Below, in pieces: positions 23,563-33,043 of a stretch of DNA of 64,000 nucleotides. Both the position numbers and the translations under genes were made by a program. Below the pieces are notes generated by a model, which worked only from the letters and a program-made list of their open reading frames with translations, was not told the origin of the DNA and did no database searches. This DNA is from an uncultured Oscillospiraceae bacterium (GTDB lineage Bacteria; Bacillota; Clostridia; Oscillospirales; Ruminococcaceae): positions 77,028 through 141,027 of the forward strand of contig UQGL01000004.1 in the NCBI GenBank assembly GCA_900540595.1, given 5' to 3'. Numbering within the stretch: the stretch's first letter is position 1; every line of letters starts with the position of its first letter.

Positions 23563-24693
23563 CTATCCCCCGTTCCCTGCCAGCAGCAACAGCGCCGTGG
23601 ACAGAAAAATCATAAAAAAATAAAGCACCAGCACCGATCCGCAGAGGCGTGCCCCCTCAAAGTACAGTCGGCAAAGCTGGGCGCAGGGCTTTTGCCCGGT
23701 AGCCCCGGCAATGACACCGGCCGCCGCAAAGACGAGCGTATAGGCAATGCTTTGCAGAAAGATCGGTGCGAAGAGCGCCGCCAGCGCCAGCAGCCCGGCC
23801 AGCGCAAGGGACCCCTTGAGCAACTGCAGCGCCGCTGCCGCTCCGGTCAGTGCGGCGGCAGCGGCATCCCCCACAACCGGGATCGCGCCCTGTAAAAGGC
23901 CCTTGCCGGTCCGCAGGGCAGCATTGTCCACCGTTGCGGCCAGCGTATTCTGCAGCCCCAGCACAAGGCTGAACAGTGCCCCGCAGACCTTGAGCAGCCA
24001 GTGCATGCAGCGGGCAAACAGCGCGGCGGCATCGGTGATGCCGCGGTTGCCCCAAAGACAGGCACAGACAGAAAAACAAAAGTATATCTGCATGACGGGC
24101 AGCAGCAGCTTCCGGATGACCGCACACAGAAAGCCTGACATGGCAAAGAACATCCCGCTGTAAACCAGCGCTCCGGAGGTCTGCCCGCCTGCGGCAGCCA
24201 CACCGCCGAATACCGGCACAAAGGCAGTAAGATAAGTGCTGCAATCCTGTGCAGTCGAGCCGACAAGCGCCGTCAGCTGCATCGCGGTGGAAAGACTCAG
24301 CGAGCCGAAGCCCAGCACGGCAAAGATCTCAACATAAGCGCCGGCAGGTCTGCCGACCAGCAGCCCCAGCAGCCCTGCCAGCAAAAGATACCCGGCAGAC
24401 TGCGCCGCAAAGTGCAGTGTGGGCTGAAAGCCGCTGACAATCCAGTCCCCCAGCAGCGCTGCAATGTCGGCAAGGGTCCACCCAGCGGCATCGGTGATGT
24501 CCGCGGGGCTGTCCTGCAAAATGTCCTGCACCTCCTGCGGCAGCTCGTCCGCAAAGGCAGGGGGCGGCACTGCCAGCAGGAAAATTACTGCAAATAGTCC
24601 GCAAAGGAGCCGAGCAGCGACCGCAGCAGCGGCAGAGCCTGCAAAAGAACCAGCACCCGGCCGCAGAGCTCGATGGCGGTGGAGGCCGCGCAA
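23563..24693 (-). CDS. spoIIIAE: Stage III sporulation protein AE (start uncertain)
   Basis: Multi-pass mother-cell membrane protein of the SpoIIIA channel. The frame gives a signal-peptide-like segment ending PPPAFA, then a soluble stretch (DELPQEVQDIL) and about seven hydrophobic segments with the family's glycine-rich turns, ending just before spoIIIAF. No ATG lies near the expected start. The coordinate uses an in-frame TTG (24691-24693), which gives 376 residues and overlaps spoIIIAD by 109 bases. Alternatives are GTG 24570, which removes most of the signal peptide, or a rare ATT overlapping the spoIIIAD stop. Confidence 0.85.
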   Translation of the reverse strand: MRGLHRHRALRPGAGSFAGSAAAAVAARLLCGLFAVIFLLAVPPPAFADELPQEVQDILQDSPADITDAAGWTLADIAALLGDWIVSGFQPTLHFAAQSAGYLLLAGLLGLLVGRPAGAYVEIFAVLGFGSLSLSTAMQLTALVGSTAQDCSTYLTAFVPVFGGVAAAGGQTSGALVYSGMFFAMSGFLCAVIRKLLLPVMQIYFCFSVCACLWGNRGITDAAALFARCMHWLLKVCGALFSLVLGLQNTLAATVDNAALRTGKGLLQGAIPVVGDAAAAALTGAAAALQLLKGSLALAGLLALAALFAPIFLQSIAYTLVFAAAGVIAGATGQKPCAQLCRLYFEGARLCGSVLVLYFFMIFLSTALLLLAGNGG

Positions 24694-24968
24694 AGACCGG
24701 CCTCGCGGCAGGTATCGGCGGCAAACTGCGCGACCAGCGCAATGCCGAGAGCGCGCAGCAGCACCGCCGGGCTCTGCCCCTGAAAGTAGACCTCCAGTGT
24801 GCGAAGCCAAGCGAGCAGCGGCTCGATCTGGCGCATCGCCACAGCAAGCAGCCCGGCGGCGGTGCATACCGAGACCAAAAGCGCAAAGGCAGGCTGGTCT
24901 TTTTTTAAAAGAAGCGTCAACACGGCCGCCACAAGTACGGCAGCGGCCAGCTTGCATAATAAGATCAT
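24585..24968 (-). CDS. spoIIIAD: Stage III sporulation protein AD
   Basis: A 127-residue membrane protein with three or four helices (about 4-20, 27-48, 70-85 and 100-118), matching the AC/AD family of small SpoIIIA membrane proteins. The RQIEPLLAWL segment after the second helix resembles the conserved region of Bacillus AD. It starts three bases after the spoIIIAC stop and overlaps the assumed start of spoIIIAE. It lies among the mother-cell membrane components of the channel. Confidence 0.92.
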   Translation of the reverse strand: MILLCKLAAAVLVAAVLTLLLKKDQPAFALLVSVCTAAGLLAVAMRQIEPLLAWLRTLEVYFQGQSPAVLLRALGIALVAQFAADTCREAGLCAASTAIELCGRVLVLLQALPLLRSLLGSFADYLQ

Positions 24969-24971
24969 AGG

Positions 24972-25166
24972 TCATAGTTCAAACAATGCTTTTATCAAAA
25001 CAAACAGGTCGCTGATCTGCCGCACCAGCATTGTCAGCACTACGATCAGCCCGGCCAGGGTCGTCATCATGGCCTGATCCTCCCGGCCGGAGCGGATGAG
25101 CAGCTGATTCAATACGGCCACAATGATGCCGGTGGCCGCAATCTTAAAAACAAGGTCAATGTCCAT
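24972..25166 (-). CDS. spoIIIAC: Stage III sporulation protein AC
   Basis: A 64-residue protein with two membrane helices (about 3-20 and 30-55), the normal length for SpoIIIAC. It starts at ATG 25166 (DIDLVFKIAATGI), typical of the family; the upstream extension to 25232 lies in spoIIIAB. The SGREDQAMM loop between helices and the C-terminal FVLIKALFEL match the AC pattern. It probably forms part of the membrane core with AD. Confidence 0.92.
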   Translation of the reverse strand: MDIDLVFKIAATGIIVAVLNQLLIRSGREDQAMMTTLAGLIVVLTMLVRQISDLFVLIKALFEL

Positions 25167-25177
25167 GAGGCCACTCC

Positions 25178-25663
25178 TTACCACAGCAAAATGGCGGTCA
25201 GTACGCCCAGACAGGCCCCCAGCCGGGGCCAAAGCAGCCGGGCGGCACGGTACTGCTCTGCCCGGCTGCAGGCCTCCTCCTCGCAGAGTGCGGCCAGCCT
25301 GTGCAGCGCCGCACAGGCGGTCAGGCGCGGTGATTCCTCAGCGCTGCGAAGCGTCTGCAGGGCTTCGCACCGCAGGGCCTCGGGCAGGCAGGATGGAAGC
25401 TGCAGGTCTGCCAGAGCTGCCGCACCCGCCGGGCAGAAGTCTGCAAATTCCGGGCAGCGCGCTGCGCGGTGCAAAAGCTCCGGGCCTGCAAGGGCCTGTG
25501 CGTTGAGCAGCTCTGCCAGATAGCCGAACAGCCGGGACAGGCTGTGCAGCTGCCGCTGGCAGTCCCGGATATGGGCTGCCGCCGTAAAGCCACAGCCCAT
25601 GCCTGCACAGAGCAGAAGCATACCGCCCGCAGCATGCAGCAACGCTGTCACAGTGTGACCCAC
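25178..25663 (-). CDS. spoIIIAB: Stage III sporulation protein AB
   Basis: A 161-residue protein with an N-terminal membrane helix (about 8-28), a mainly helical cytoplasmic domain with CQRQLHSLSRLFGYLAELL typical of the GspF-like SpoIIIAB family, and a C-terminal membrane helix (about 145-160). It resembles part of type II secretion and type IV pilus inner-membrane proteins and is thought to pair with the SpoIIIAA ATPase. Its start overlaps the spoIIIAA end by 16 bases. Confidence 0.92.
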   Translation of the reverse strand: MGHTVTALLHAAGGMLLLCAGMGCGFTAAAHIRDCQRQLHSLSRLFGYLAELLNAQALAGPELLHRAARCPEFADFCPAGAAALADLQLPSCLPEALRCEALQTLRSAEESPRLTACAALHRLAALCEEEACSRAEQYRAARLLWPRLGACLGVLTAILLW

Positions 25664-26535
25664 TGCGCCACGGTGCCGGGGTGGGCACGCCCGGACAAAA
25701 AGGCGGCTTTTGCAAAGGCGCCTGTGGCCAGCAGTGCGGCCAGCGGGGGCTTTTTATGTAGACCCGCCGGGGTATCGCAGTGTACAGTTGCAAAAAACAC
25801 AACACCGGAGGCAACCCCCTGCGCCACAGCCTGTGCGTCCTCCGCTGTGCCCAACTCATCACAGACAAGGATCTGCGGGTTCATGCAGCGCAGCGCCATG
25901 GCAATGCCCTCCGGCTTGGTGCAGCGGGCATAGACATCGCAGCGGATCTGTGCGGCACGGGGCAGGCTGCCGGTCTCACAGGCCATCAGCTCGCCGCGCT
26001 CGTCAATGACGCTGACGAGGGAGTCACTTTCACAAAGCCGCTGTACGATCGACCGCAGCAGTGTTGTTTTGCCGCTGCCCGGCGGGCCGGCCAGCAGCAG
26101 TCCCCCGGTCCGGGCGGCCACGGCCTCCTCCAGCGCGGGCGGCAGTGGGCAGGTGATCCAGCGCGCGATGCGCAGATTCAGCGAGGTCACGGCAGAAAAA
26201 CCGCCCGGCCCCCGGCAGCCTGCCACACCGATGCGGCAGCCGCCCTGCACGGTGAAATAGCCCTGCTGCAGCTCGTCCTCGTATGCGTAGACAGAACGGC
26301 GGCAAAGCTGCAGAAAGCAGTCCCGCAGCATGTCCGCCTCCATTGCAGCGGGAAGCCCCGCACCCGGCAGGAATTTTGCAGCGGGGCACAGCTGCCCACG
26401 GATCGTAAACTGTATCGGCTGTCCCAGCCGCAGACGAATCTCCTGTATATGCGGTGCGCAGCGGGCATCCAGCCTGCCAAGCGGTGTGCGCAGCGCAGGC
26501 GGAAGGCTATCAAGGATGCGGTAATACTCGTCCAT
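25648..26535 (-). CDS. spoIIIAA: Stage III sporulation protein AA (ATPase)
   Basis: A 295-residue P-loop ATPase related to type II/IV secretion ATPases, required for the SpoIIIA channel. Walker A is AGPPGSGKTTLL near 149-160 and Walker B-type residues lie in ILVCDELGT near 223-231, with the N-terminal domain (about 15-130) containing EIRLRLGQP. It opens the operon. A sigma-E-like -10 lies about 23 bases upstream, and GAGGTGAAG gives a good RBS. Confidence 0.94.
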   Translation of the reverse strand: MDEYYRILDSLPPALRTPLGRLDARCAPHIQEIRLRLGQPIQFTIRGQLCPAAKFLPGAGLPAAMEADMLRDCFLQLCRRSVYAYEDELQQGYFTVQGGCRIGVAGCRGPGGFSAVTSLNLRIARWITCPLPPALEEAVAARTGGLLLAGPPGSGKTTLLRSIVQRLCESDSLVSVIDERGELMACETGSLPRAAQIRCDVYARCTKPEGIAMALRCMNPQILVCDELGTAEDAQAVAQGVASGVVFFATVHCDTPAGLHKKPPLAALLATGAFAKAAFLSGRAHPGTVAQWVTL

Positions 26536-26557
26536 CGTTTCTTCACCTCACACTGCC

Positions 26558-26565
26558 ACTGTATG
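26558..26565 (-). promoter_or_regulatory. Candidate sigma-E -10 element of the spoIIIA operon
   Basis: The minus strand reads CATACAGT here, close to the sigma-E -10 consensus CATACANT, about 23 bases before spoIIIAA. The expected -35 (about 14 bases further upstream) is poor (TTCTAT), so the call rests on the -10 and on known sigma-E control of spoIIIA. Confidence 0.45.
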
Positions 26566-26603
26566 CCCGCCTACGGGCGGATAGAACCGGGACGGCACCG
26601 CAT

Positions 26604-26637
26604 AAAAAAACAGGACATCCCACATCGGGATGCCCTG
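26604..26637 (-). terminator. Terminator of ligA
   Basis: On the minus strand a near-perfect stem (CAGGGCATCCC with GGGATGTCCTG, one G-T pair) encloses a 5-base loop and is followed by seven T residues (26604-26610). It separates ligA from the spoIIIA operon. Confidence 0.9.
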
Positions 26638-26667
26638 CAAGGGAACAGTGTATAGAACGAAAACGGT

Positions 26668-28683
<2,016 letters not shown>

Positions 28684-28696
28684 TCAGCGATGTCTT

Positions 28697-28726
28697 AGTA
28701 TACCACATTTTCGAGTGCAAATTCAA
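28697..28726 (-). promoter_or_regulatory. Promoter of ligA
   Basis: On the minus strand TTGAAT (28721-28726) and TATACT (28697-28702) are 18 bases apart, and the -10 is preceded by TGG. The -35 overlaps the end of yunB. Confidence 0.6.
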
Positions 28727-29358
28727 TCCTGCCCGGTTGCATACACATCGGGAATCTCGCCGCCGGCAAGCAGGCTGACGAGCGGGCAGGTTTGCTCCAC
28801 GGTCAGGGTGGCGGTGCTGCCGTCCAGAATCATATTTACGGTGACGGATAGATGTAAAACCGCACAGTAGCGTGTGGTGTTGATCGAGAGAGACTCCGCA
28901 GTCTGCCGGATTTCCCCCTGCACATAGCCCTGCGGCTGCAGCTGTACCGGCCAGCCGGGGCCAAGCCCGCTCAGCAGGGAATTGTTGGTCAGACTGCCGA
29001 AGGGTACACGGTAGGAAATCTCCGGTAAGGCGTCCATCTCAGCCTGTACGGCAGCAATGAGCGCTGCCTGCGCAGCACCGGCGCGTGCGGCATCCAGACA
29101 GAGGACGCCGCCGTTGTCGGCAAAAAGTGTGCTGCAGAGTGCAGGCTGCCGTGAAAGCTCTGCCGCAACGGCACGGTTGACAGCCTGTACGGTGGCGGCG
29201 CGGGCTTCGTACTCGGCCAGCTCGTGCAGGGTGGGCTTGATGACGGTGTTGACATAGCGGTTTATATGCAGGGCTCCCGCCAGCAGCACTGCTGCAGCCA
29301 GCCACACAAGGCTGCGCCGCTTTGCCCTGCACCGCCCTGCTGCTGTACGACGCCGCAT
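28723..29358 (-). CDS. yunB: Sporulation protein YunB
   Basis: The YunB family is made in sporulating cells under mother-cell control in Bacillus; its molecular role is poorly known. The 211-residue protein has a basic N-terminus, a membrane helix (about 18-33), then a soluble extracytoplasmic domain with VPFGSLTNNSLLSGLGPGWPV, the strongest family signature, and QTAESLSINTTRY. The start is ATG 29358, six bases after GAGGGG. A terminator lies directly upstream, at the end of the reverse rubrerythrin gene. Confidence 0.92.
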   Translation of the reverse strand: MRRRTAAGRCRAKRRSLVWLAAAVLLAGALHINRYVNTVIKPTLHELAEYEARAATVQAVNRAVAAELSRQPALCSTLFADNGGVLCLDAARAGAAQAALIAAVQAEMDALPEISYRVPFGSLTNNSLLSGLGPGWPVQLQPQGYVQGEIRQTAESLSINTTRYCAVLHLSVTVNMILDGSTATLTVEQTCPLVSLLAGGEIPDVYATGQD

Positions 29359-29383
29359 ACCACCACCCCTCTTTATGCTATGC

Positions 29384-29416
29384 AAAAACGCCCCGGGGCG
29401 TTCAGGCTCCGGGGCG
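29384..29416 (-). terminator. Terminator of the reverse rubrerythrin gene
   Basis: On the minus strand CGCCCCGG (29409-29416 complement) pairs with CCGGGGCG (29389-29396 complement) and is followed by a T-run (29384-29388). It lies 21 bases after the stop of the rubrerythrin gene. Confidence 0.8.
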
Positions 29417-29436
29417 CGAGGTGGATTTTGGAAAAA

Positions 29437-29973
29437 TTATTTGAAATAGCGATCCAGCAGACCCTGCATGCCGCGGCCGTGGCGGGCCTCATCCTTTGCC
29501 ATCTCATGTACGGTATCGTGGATGGCGTCGAGGTTCAGCTCCTTGGCCTTCTTAGCCAGATCCATCTTGCCGGCGCAGGCGCCGCACTCAGCGTCAACAC
29601 GCATCTGCAGGTTCTTCTTGGTGCTGTCGGTCAGGACCTCGCCCAGCAGCTCTGCAAACTTGGAGGCGTGCTCGGCCTCCTCAAAGGCATAGCGCTTCCA
29701 TGCCTCGGCGATCTCGGGGTAACCCTCGCGGTCAGCAACGCGGCTCATAGCCAGATACATACCGACCTCGCTGCACTCGCCGTTGAAGTTCTCGCGCAGA
29801 CCCTGCTTGATCTCCTCGGGAACATCCTTGGCGATGCCGACAACATGCTCGGTCACATAGGTGTTATCCTTCTTCTCAATGAACTTGGATGCCGGGGCCT
29901 TGCAGACCGGGCAGAACTCGGGGATAGAACCCTCAGCGATATAACCGCAAACGGTGCAAACATACTTAGCCAT
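29437..29973 (-). CDS. Reverse rubrerythrin (peroxide reductase)
   Basis: Reduces hydrogen peroxide in anaerobes using electrons from NADH through rubredoxin-like centres. The 178-residue protein has the domain order that defines reverse rubrerythrin: a rubredoxin-type Fe(Cys)4 domain first (Cys6, Cys9, Cys21, Cys24), then a ferritin-like di-iron domain (about 45-178) with Glu/His ligands in EFAEEAEHA-like and DEARHG motifs. Its promoter is a perfect consensus, which fits high constitutive expression. Monocistronic. Confidence 0.93.
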   Translation of the reverse strand: MAKYVCTVCGYIAEGSIPEFCPVCKAPASKFIEKKDNTYVTEHVVGIAKDVPEEIKQGLRENFNGECSEVGMYLAMSRVADREGYPEIAEAWKRYAFEEAEHASKFAELLGEVLTDSTKKNLQMRVDAECGACAGKMDLAKKAKELNLDAIHDTVHEMAKDEARHGRGMQGLLDRYFK

Positions 29974-30009
29974 AAGAATTGCCTCCTGTTATTTTGTAAT
30001 TGCTCATAG

Positions 30010-30025
30010 GACACATTCCTGTGTC
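30010..30025. repeat. Small hairpin in the 5' leader of the reverse rubrerythrin gene
   Basis: GACACA (30010-30015) and TGTGTC (30020-30025) form a 6-bp inverted repeat with a 4-base loop in the transcribed leader. It may stabilise the mRNA; it does not match a PerR box. Confidence 0.4.
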
Positions 30026-30034
30026 TGTGCCTCT

Positions 30035-30063
30035 ATTATACGACATAGCTTTGCAGGTGTCAA
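30035..30063 (-). promoter_or_regulatory. Perfect-consensus sigma-A promoter of the reverse rubrerythrin gene
   Basis: On the minus strand TTGACA (30058-30063), 17 bases, then TATAAT (30035-30040). Both hexamers and the spacing are ideal. Confidence 0.9.
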
Positions 30064-30094
30064 GGGGTAAAACTGCATTTTTTAAGAAAGATTC

Positions 30095-30625
30095 TTATTT
30101 TTTGAATGGACTCCCCTGCCGCTGCTCCCCCGCAGAGGCAGGCAGGGCAGCGAATAAGGCGCGGGAAAGCAAACAGCTGATGCCGCCCACCGCAAGGCCG
30201 GCCGCCAACAGCACGGGGGCGTACCCCAGAGCCATCGCGCTGGAAAGCAGCACTGCTGCCCCCGCCAGTTGGCCGAGGTTATGCGCCAGTGCAGCACCGG
30301 CACAAAAGATATACCCGCTGATCGGCAGGTGCAGCAGCACCAGCATGACAACCAGCGATAAACCGCCGCCGCAAAGGGAAAGAAAACCGGCGGTGGCGCC
30401 CCGCGTCAAAAAGGCGAACAGTGCCTTCAGCACCACCAGCAGCAGCGCGGTGCGGGTGCGCAGGAACAACAGCGCATACATGACAACCACATTGGAAAGC
30501 CCGAGCTTTATGGCAGGCATCAATCCCAGCAGCGGTGATACCAGTGATTCAAGGTAGGACAGTGCGATGGCCAAGGCAAACAGCATGCCGGTCCAGGCAG
30601 TCTCCCGCGCCTTTGTATTGCGCAT
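30095..30625 (-). CDS. Gx transporter family protein (HepS1-like ECF-type S component)
   Basis: A 176-residue membrane protein with about five helices. The segments LSYLESLVSPLLGLMPAIKLG, SNVVVMYALLFLRTRTALLL and TRGATAGFLSLCGGGLSL are typical of the Gx transporter family (also annotated heptaprenyl diphosphate synthase component I), a probable substrate-binding membrane component. The start is ATG 30625, six bases after GGGGGTG; an upstream ATG at 30634 is less well placed. The substrate is unknown. It has its own promoter and a structured leader. Confidence 0.85.
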   Translation of the reverse strand: MRNTKARETAWTGMLFALAIALSYLESLVSPLLGLMPAIKLGLSNVVVMYALLFLRTRTALLLVVLKALFAFLTRGATAGFLSLCGGGLSLVVMLVLLHLPISGYIFCAGAALAHNLGQLAGAAVLLSSAMALGYAPVLLAAGLAVGGISCLLSRALFAALPASAGEQRQGSPFKK

Positions 30626-30631
30626 GGTGGG

Positions 30632-30711
30632 CACCCCCTTTTTCTGTAAGCTGCAGTTATCGGCGTCTCTGGCAGCGGGTAGTCACGCCGTATCACTTTG
30701 TTTTGAGTGTA
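30632..30711 (-). promoter_or_regulatory. Leader of the Gx transporter gene with stable hairpin and possible anti-SD loop
   Basis: On the minus strand the leader folds into a perfect CGGCGT/ACGCCG stem (30661-30690) with an 18-base loop. The loop holds ACCC (complement of 30677-30680), complementary to GGGT in the ribosome binding site GGGGGTG (30632-30638). A loop-to-RBS pseudoknot is possible. I do not match it to a known riboswitch class. Confidence 0.4.
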
Positions 30712-30734
30712 CCCGCCGGGGGCGCGTTTGTCAA
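30706..30734 (-). promoter_or_regulatory. Sigma-A promoter of the Gx transporter gene
   Basis: On the minus strand a perfect TTGACA (30729-30734) is 17 bases from TACACT (30706-30711). The transcript would start near 30699. The remainder of the gap up to 30897 holds the promoter of the next plus-strand gene and nothing else that I see. Confidence 0.8.
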
Positions 30735-30792
30735 GGCATAAAAAATTTACATATTTCCCGGCGGAAACGCCCTGCGTTTTGCCGCGAACAGC

Positions 30793-30827
30793 TTGAAAAA
30801 GACGGCAAGATAGTGTATTCTTATAAT
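30793..30827 (+). promoter_or_regulatory. Promoter of the DUF4358 lipoprotein gene
   Basis: TTGAAA (30793-30798) with TATTCT 17 bases later (30816-30821) is the best-spaced pair; a perfect TATAAT at 30822-30827 overlaps but has no matching -35 at normal distance. An AAGGAG RBS precedes the ATG at 30898. Confidence 0.5.
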
Positions 30828-30897
30828 GTATCGGGCAAGCTATGCCTGTGAGTAGAGGAAAACAATATCATACACTATATAAAGGAGAACTAAACCT

Positions 30898-31494
30898 ATG
30901 AAAAAGCTGATTCCTGTAATTCTTTGCTGCGCTATGCTGCTGGCCGCCTGCGGCTCCTCTGCAGACAGCACCTCCACTGCTGTCTCCTCTGAGAGCAGCT
31001 CTGCTGCGGAAAGCACCATCGGCGGTGCCGATGGCCCGACGGATATCGTCATCAGCGAAAGCACCGATGCCTCCACCGGCGAGGAGGCCAACACCGCCAA
31101 TCTGGATGCTGCCGTTGCCGCTATCGAGGCGGTCAACCCCATCGCCAACCCGCGCGCACTGGATGATTTCTCTGTTGAGAATGAGCTGATGCTGACAATG
31201 GACAACCTTGTTGCCTACAAGGGCGATGTGACTAACGATCAGGCGGACTGCGGCCTTGTCTTTGTGGCACAGGCCAAGGATGGTCAGGTCGATGCCGTCA
31301 AGAGCGAGCTGGAGGCCTACAAGGCAAGCCTGTCTGCCAATGACCTGTATGCTGAGTTTGCCGATAAGATCGCGCTGGCCAAGGATGCCCGCATCGTGAC
31401 CAACGGCAACTATGTGGCCATCGTCATTGCCGGTATTGCAAACCCTGACTACGCTGCCATCGACACCGCACTGGAGACGGCGCTGAATTTCTGA
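30898..31494 (+). CDS. DUF4358 lipoprotein with an IGGADGPT motif
   Basis: A 198-residue secreted lipoprotein with a lipobox LAAC ending in Cys18, a Ser-rich linker (20-60) and a C-terminal DUF4358 domain (about 90-198). DUF4358 genes are often found beside MBOAT and DHHW genes, as here. The linker contains IGGADGPT at residues 41-48, a short motif otherwise familiar from the beta subunit of sodium-pumping decarboxylases; why a lipoprotein would carry it is unclear. It ends in its own terminator. Confidence 0.85.
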   Translation: MKKLIPVILCCAMLLAACGSSADSTSTAVSSESSSAAESTIGGADGPTDIVISESTDASTGEEANTANLDAAVAAIEAVNPIANPRALDDFSVENELMLTMDNLVAYKGDVTNDQADCGLVFVAQAKDGQVDAVKSELEAYKASLSANDLYAEFADKIALAKDARIVTNGNYVAIVIAGIANPDYAAIDTALETALNF

Positions 31495-31508
31495 TGAGAC
31501 CCTGAAAG

Positions 31509-31540
31509 AAGGCCGCTGCCGCTCGGCAACGGCCTTTTTT
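31509..31540 (+). terminator. Terminator after the DUF4358 gene
   Basis: A GC-rich stem (AAGGCCG... CGGCC with an internal TGCC/CGGCA helix) followed by six T residues, 15 bases after the stop. It may only attenuate transcription towards the MBOAT gene, since no clear promoter follows it. Confidence 0.85.
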
Positions 31541-31632
31541 CATAACGACCACCAATGCATTGCCGCCTGCCCTGCGCCGTATCGGCGTTTTGGTTCGCAC
31601 GGTGATGCCATCAAAAGAAAGGGAGTTCCGCC

Positions 31633-33027
31633 ATGGTTTTTAACAGTGTGGTGTTCCTGTTCTGCTTTCTGCCGCTTTCCCTGCTGCTGTATTATCTGGT
31701 ACCCGGCCGTGCCAAAAATGCAGTGCTGCTGGCGGAGAGCCTGCTGTTCTACTGCTGGACCGGCGTTGCATTTCTGCCGTTGATTGCGATTCTGATCGCA
31801 TTCAACTATCTGTGGGGCCTGCTGACGGCCCGGGCCAGAACAACGCTGCGCGGGCTGCTGCCGCTGGCGGCGGTGCTGGTCAACCTTGGGGTGCTGGTGT
31901 ATTTTAAGTATGCCAACTTCCTGATCGACACGCTGAATCAGATCGGCCACTTGGGGATCGCAGCGCTCAACATCGGTACGGTGCTGCCGCTGGGCATCAG
32001 CTACTATATCTTCAAGATCATCAGCTATGAGGCAGATGTCTACACCGGCAAGATCGAACCGGAAAGAAATCCGCTGACCTTTGCCGTGTATGTGCTGTTC
32101 TTCCCGCAGCTGATCGTCGGGCCTATCGTCAAATACCGTGAGATGGCGGATCAACTCCATGACAGCAAAAACCGCTGCACGATGGAAAAGGCGCAGCGCG
32201 GTGCCGAGCTGTTTGTCTTTGGTCTGGCCAAAAAGGTCATTCTGGCGGATGCCATCGGTGCGCTGTGGACTGACATCATCGGCGCAGGCGGTGTGGGGCT
32301 GGCCAATGTCTCCACCCCGCTGGCCTGGCTGGGTATTTTGGCCTACAGCCTGCAGCTATACTTTGACTTTGCCGGCTACAGTGAGATGAGTAACGGTCTG
32401 GCGGCGCTGCTCGGCTTTGACTGCCCTGCCAACTTTGATCTGCCCTATATTTCGGGCAGCATTACCGAGTTCTGGCGGCGCTGGCATATCACCCTGTCGG
32501 GGTGGTTCCGGGATTACATCTATATCCCGCTGGGTGGTAACCGAAAGGGGCAGGCGCGGCAGCTGTTCAACATGTTTCTTGTCTGGGCTGCTACCGGCAT
32601 CTGGCACGGTGCAAGCTGGAACTTCATTGCCTGGGGGCTCTACTACTTTGTGCTGCTGACGATCGAAAAGACCTTCCTGCTCAAATACCTGAAAAAAGGC
32701 AAGGTCTGGCCGCATCTTTACACCTTGTTCTTTGTCGTGCTGGGCTGGGGTCTTTTTACAGCCAACCAGCCCGGTGCACCGCTGGGACTGCTGCTGCAAA
32801 AGCTGTTTGTGCCGCAGGACGGTATCTCCGCTGTGTATAGTCTGCGCAACTACGGCGTGCTGCTGGCGCTGGGCTGCGTCTGCTCGTCTGCGCTGCCGCG
32901 GCGGCTCTGGGATAAGATCAGCCGGAACACGGTAGTCAAGCTTCTTGTGTTTACCCTGCTGCTGGTGCTGTGCGTCTGCTATGTGGTGGCTGCCACCAAC
33001 GCAACAGCGCTGTATGCCAATTTCTGA
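31633..33027 (+). CDS. MBOAT-family O-acyltransferase (AlgI/DltB type)
   Basis: Polytopic enzyme of the membrane-bound O-acyltransferase family; AlgI/DltB relatives move acyl groups across the membrane onto exopolysaccharide or teichoic acid. The 464-residue protein has about eleven membrane segments, WRRWHITLSGWFRDYIYIPLGG (from residue 281) and the invariant active-site His325 in GIWHGASWN. The DHHW gene follows after 16 bases. This pair matches the two-component acylation systems (AlgI with AlgJ/AlgX) of other bacteria; the acceptor is unknown. Confidence 0.93.
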   Translation: MVFNSVVFLFCFLPLSLLLYYLVPGRAKNAVLLAESLLFYCWTGVAFLPLIAILIAFNYLWGLLTARARTTLRGLLPLAAVLVNLGVLVYFKYANFLIDTLNQIGHLGIAALNIGTVLPLGISYYIFKIISYEADVYTGKIEPERNPLTFAVYVLFFPQLIVGPIVKYREMADQLHDSKNRCTMEKAQRGAELFVFGLAKKVILADAIGALWTDIIGAGGVGLANVSTPLAWLGILAYSLQLYFDFAGYSEMSNGLAALLGFDCPANFDLPYISGSITEFWRRWHITLSGWFRDYIYIPLGGNRKGQARQLFNMFLVWAATGIWHGASWNFIAWGLYYFVLLTIEKTFLLKYLKKGKVWPHLYTLFFVVLGWGLFTANQPGAPLGLLLQKLFVPQDGISAVYSLRNYGVLLALGCVCSSALPRRLWDKISRNTVVKLLVFTLLLVLCVCYVVAATNATALYANF

Positions 33028-33043
33028 GAGGAGGAACTGCTGT

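Noticed and set aside
24694..24975. Extension of the spoIIIAE frame to an ATG at 24975
   Set aside because: The added sequence is Arg/Ala-rich, not signal-like, and lies inside spoIIIAD in another frame.
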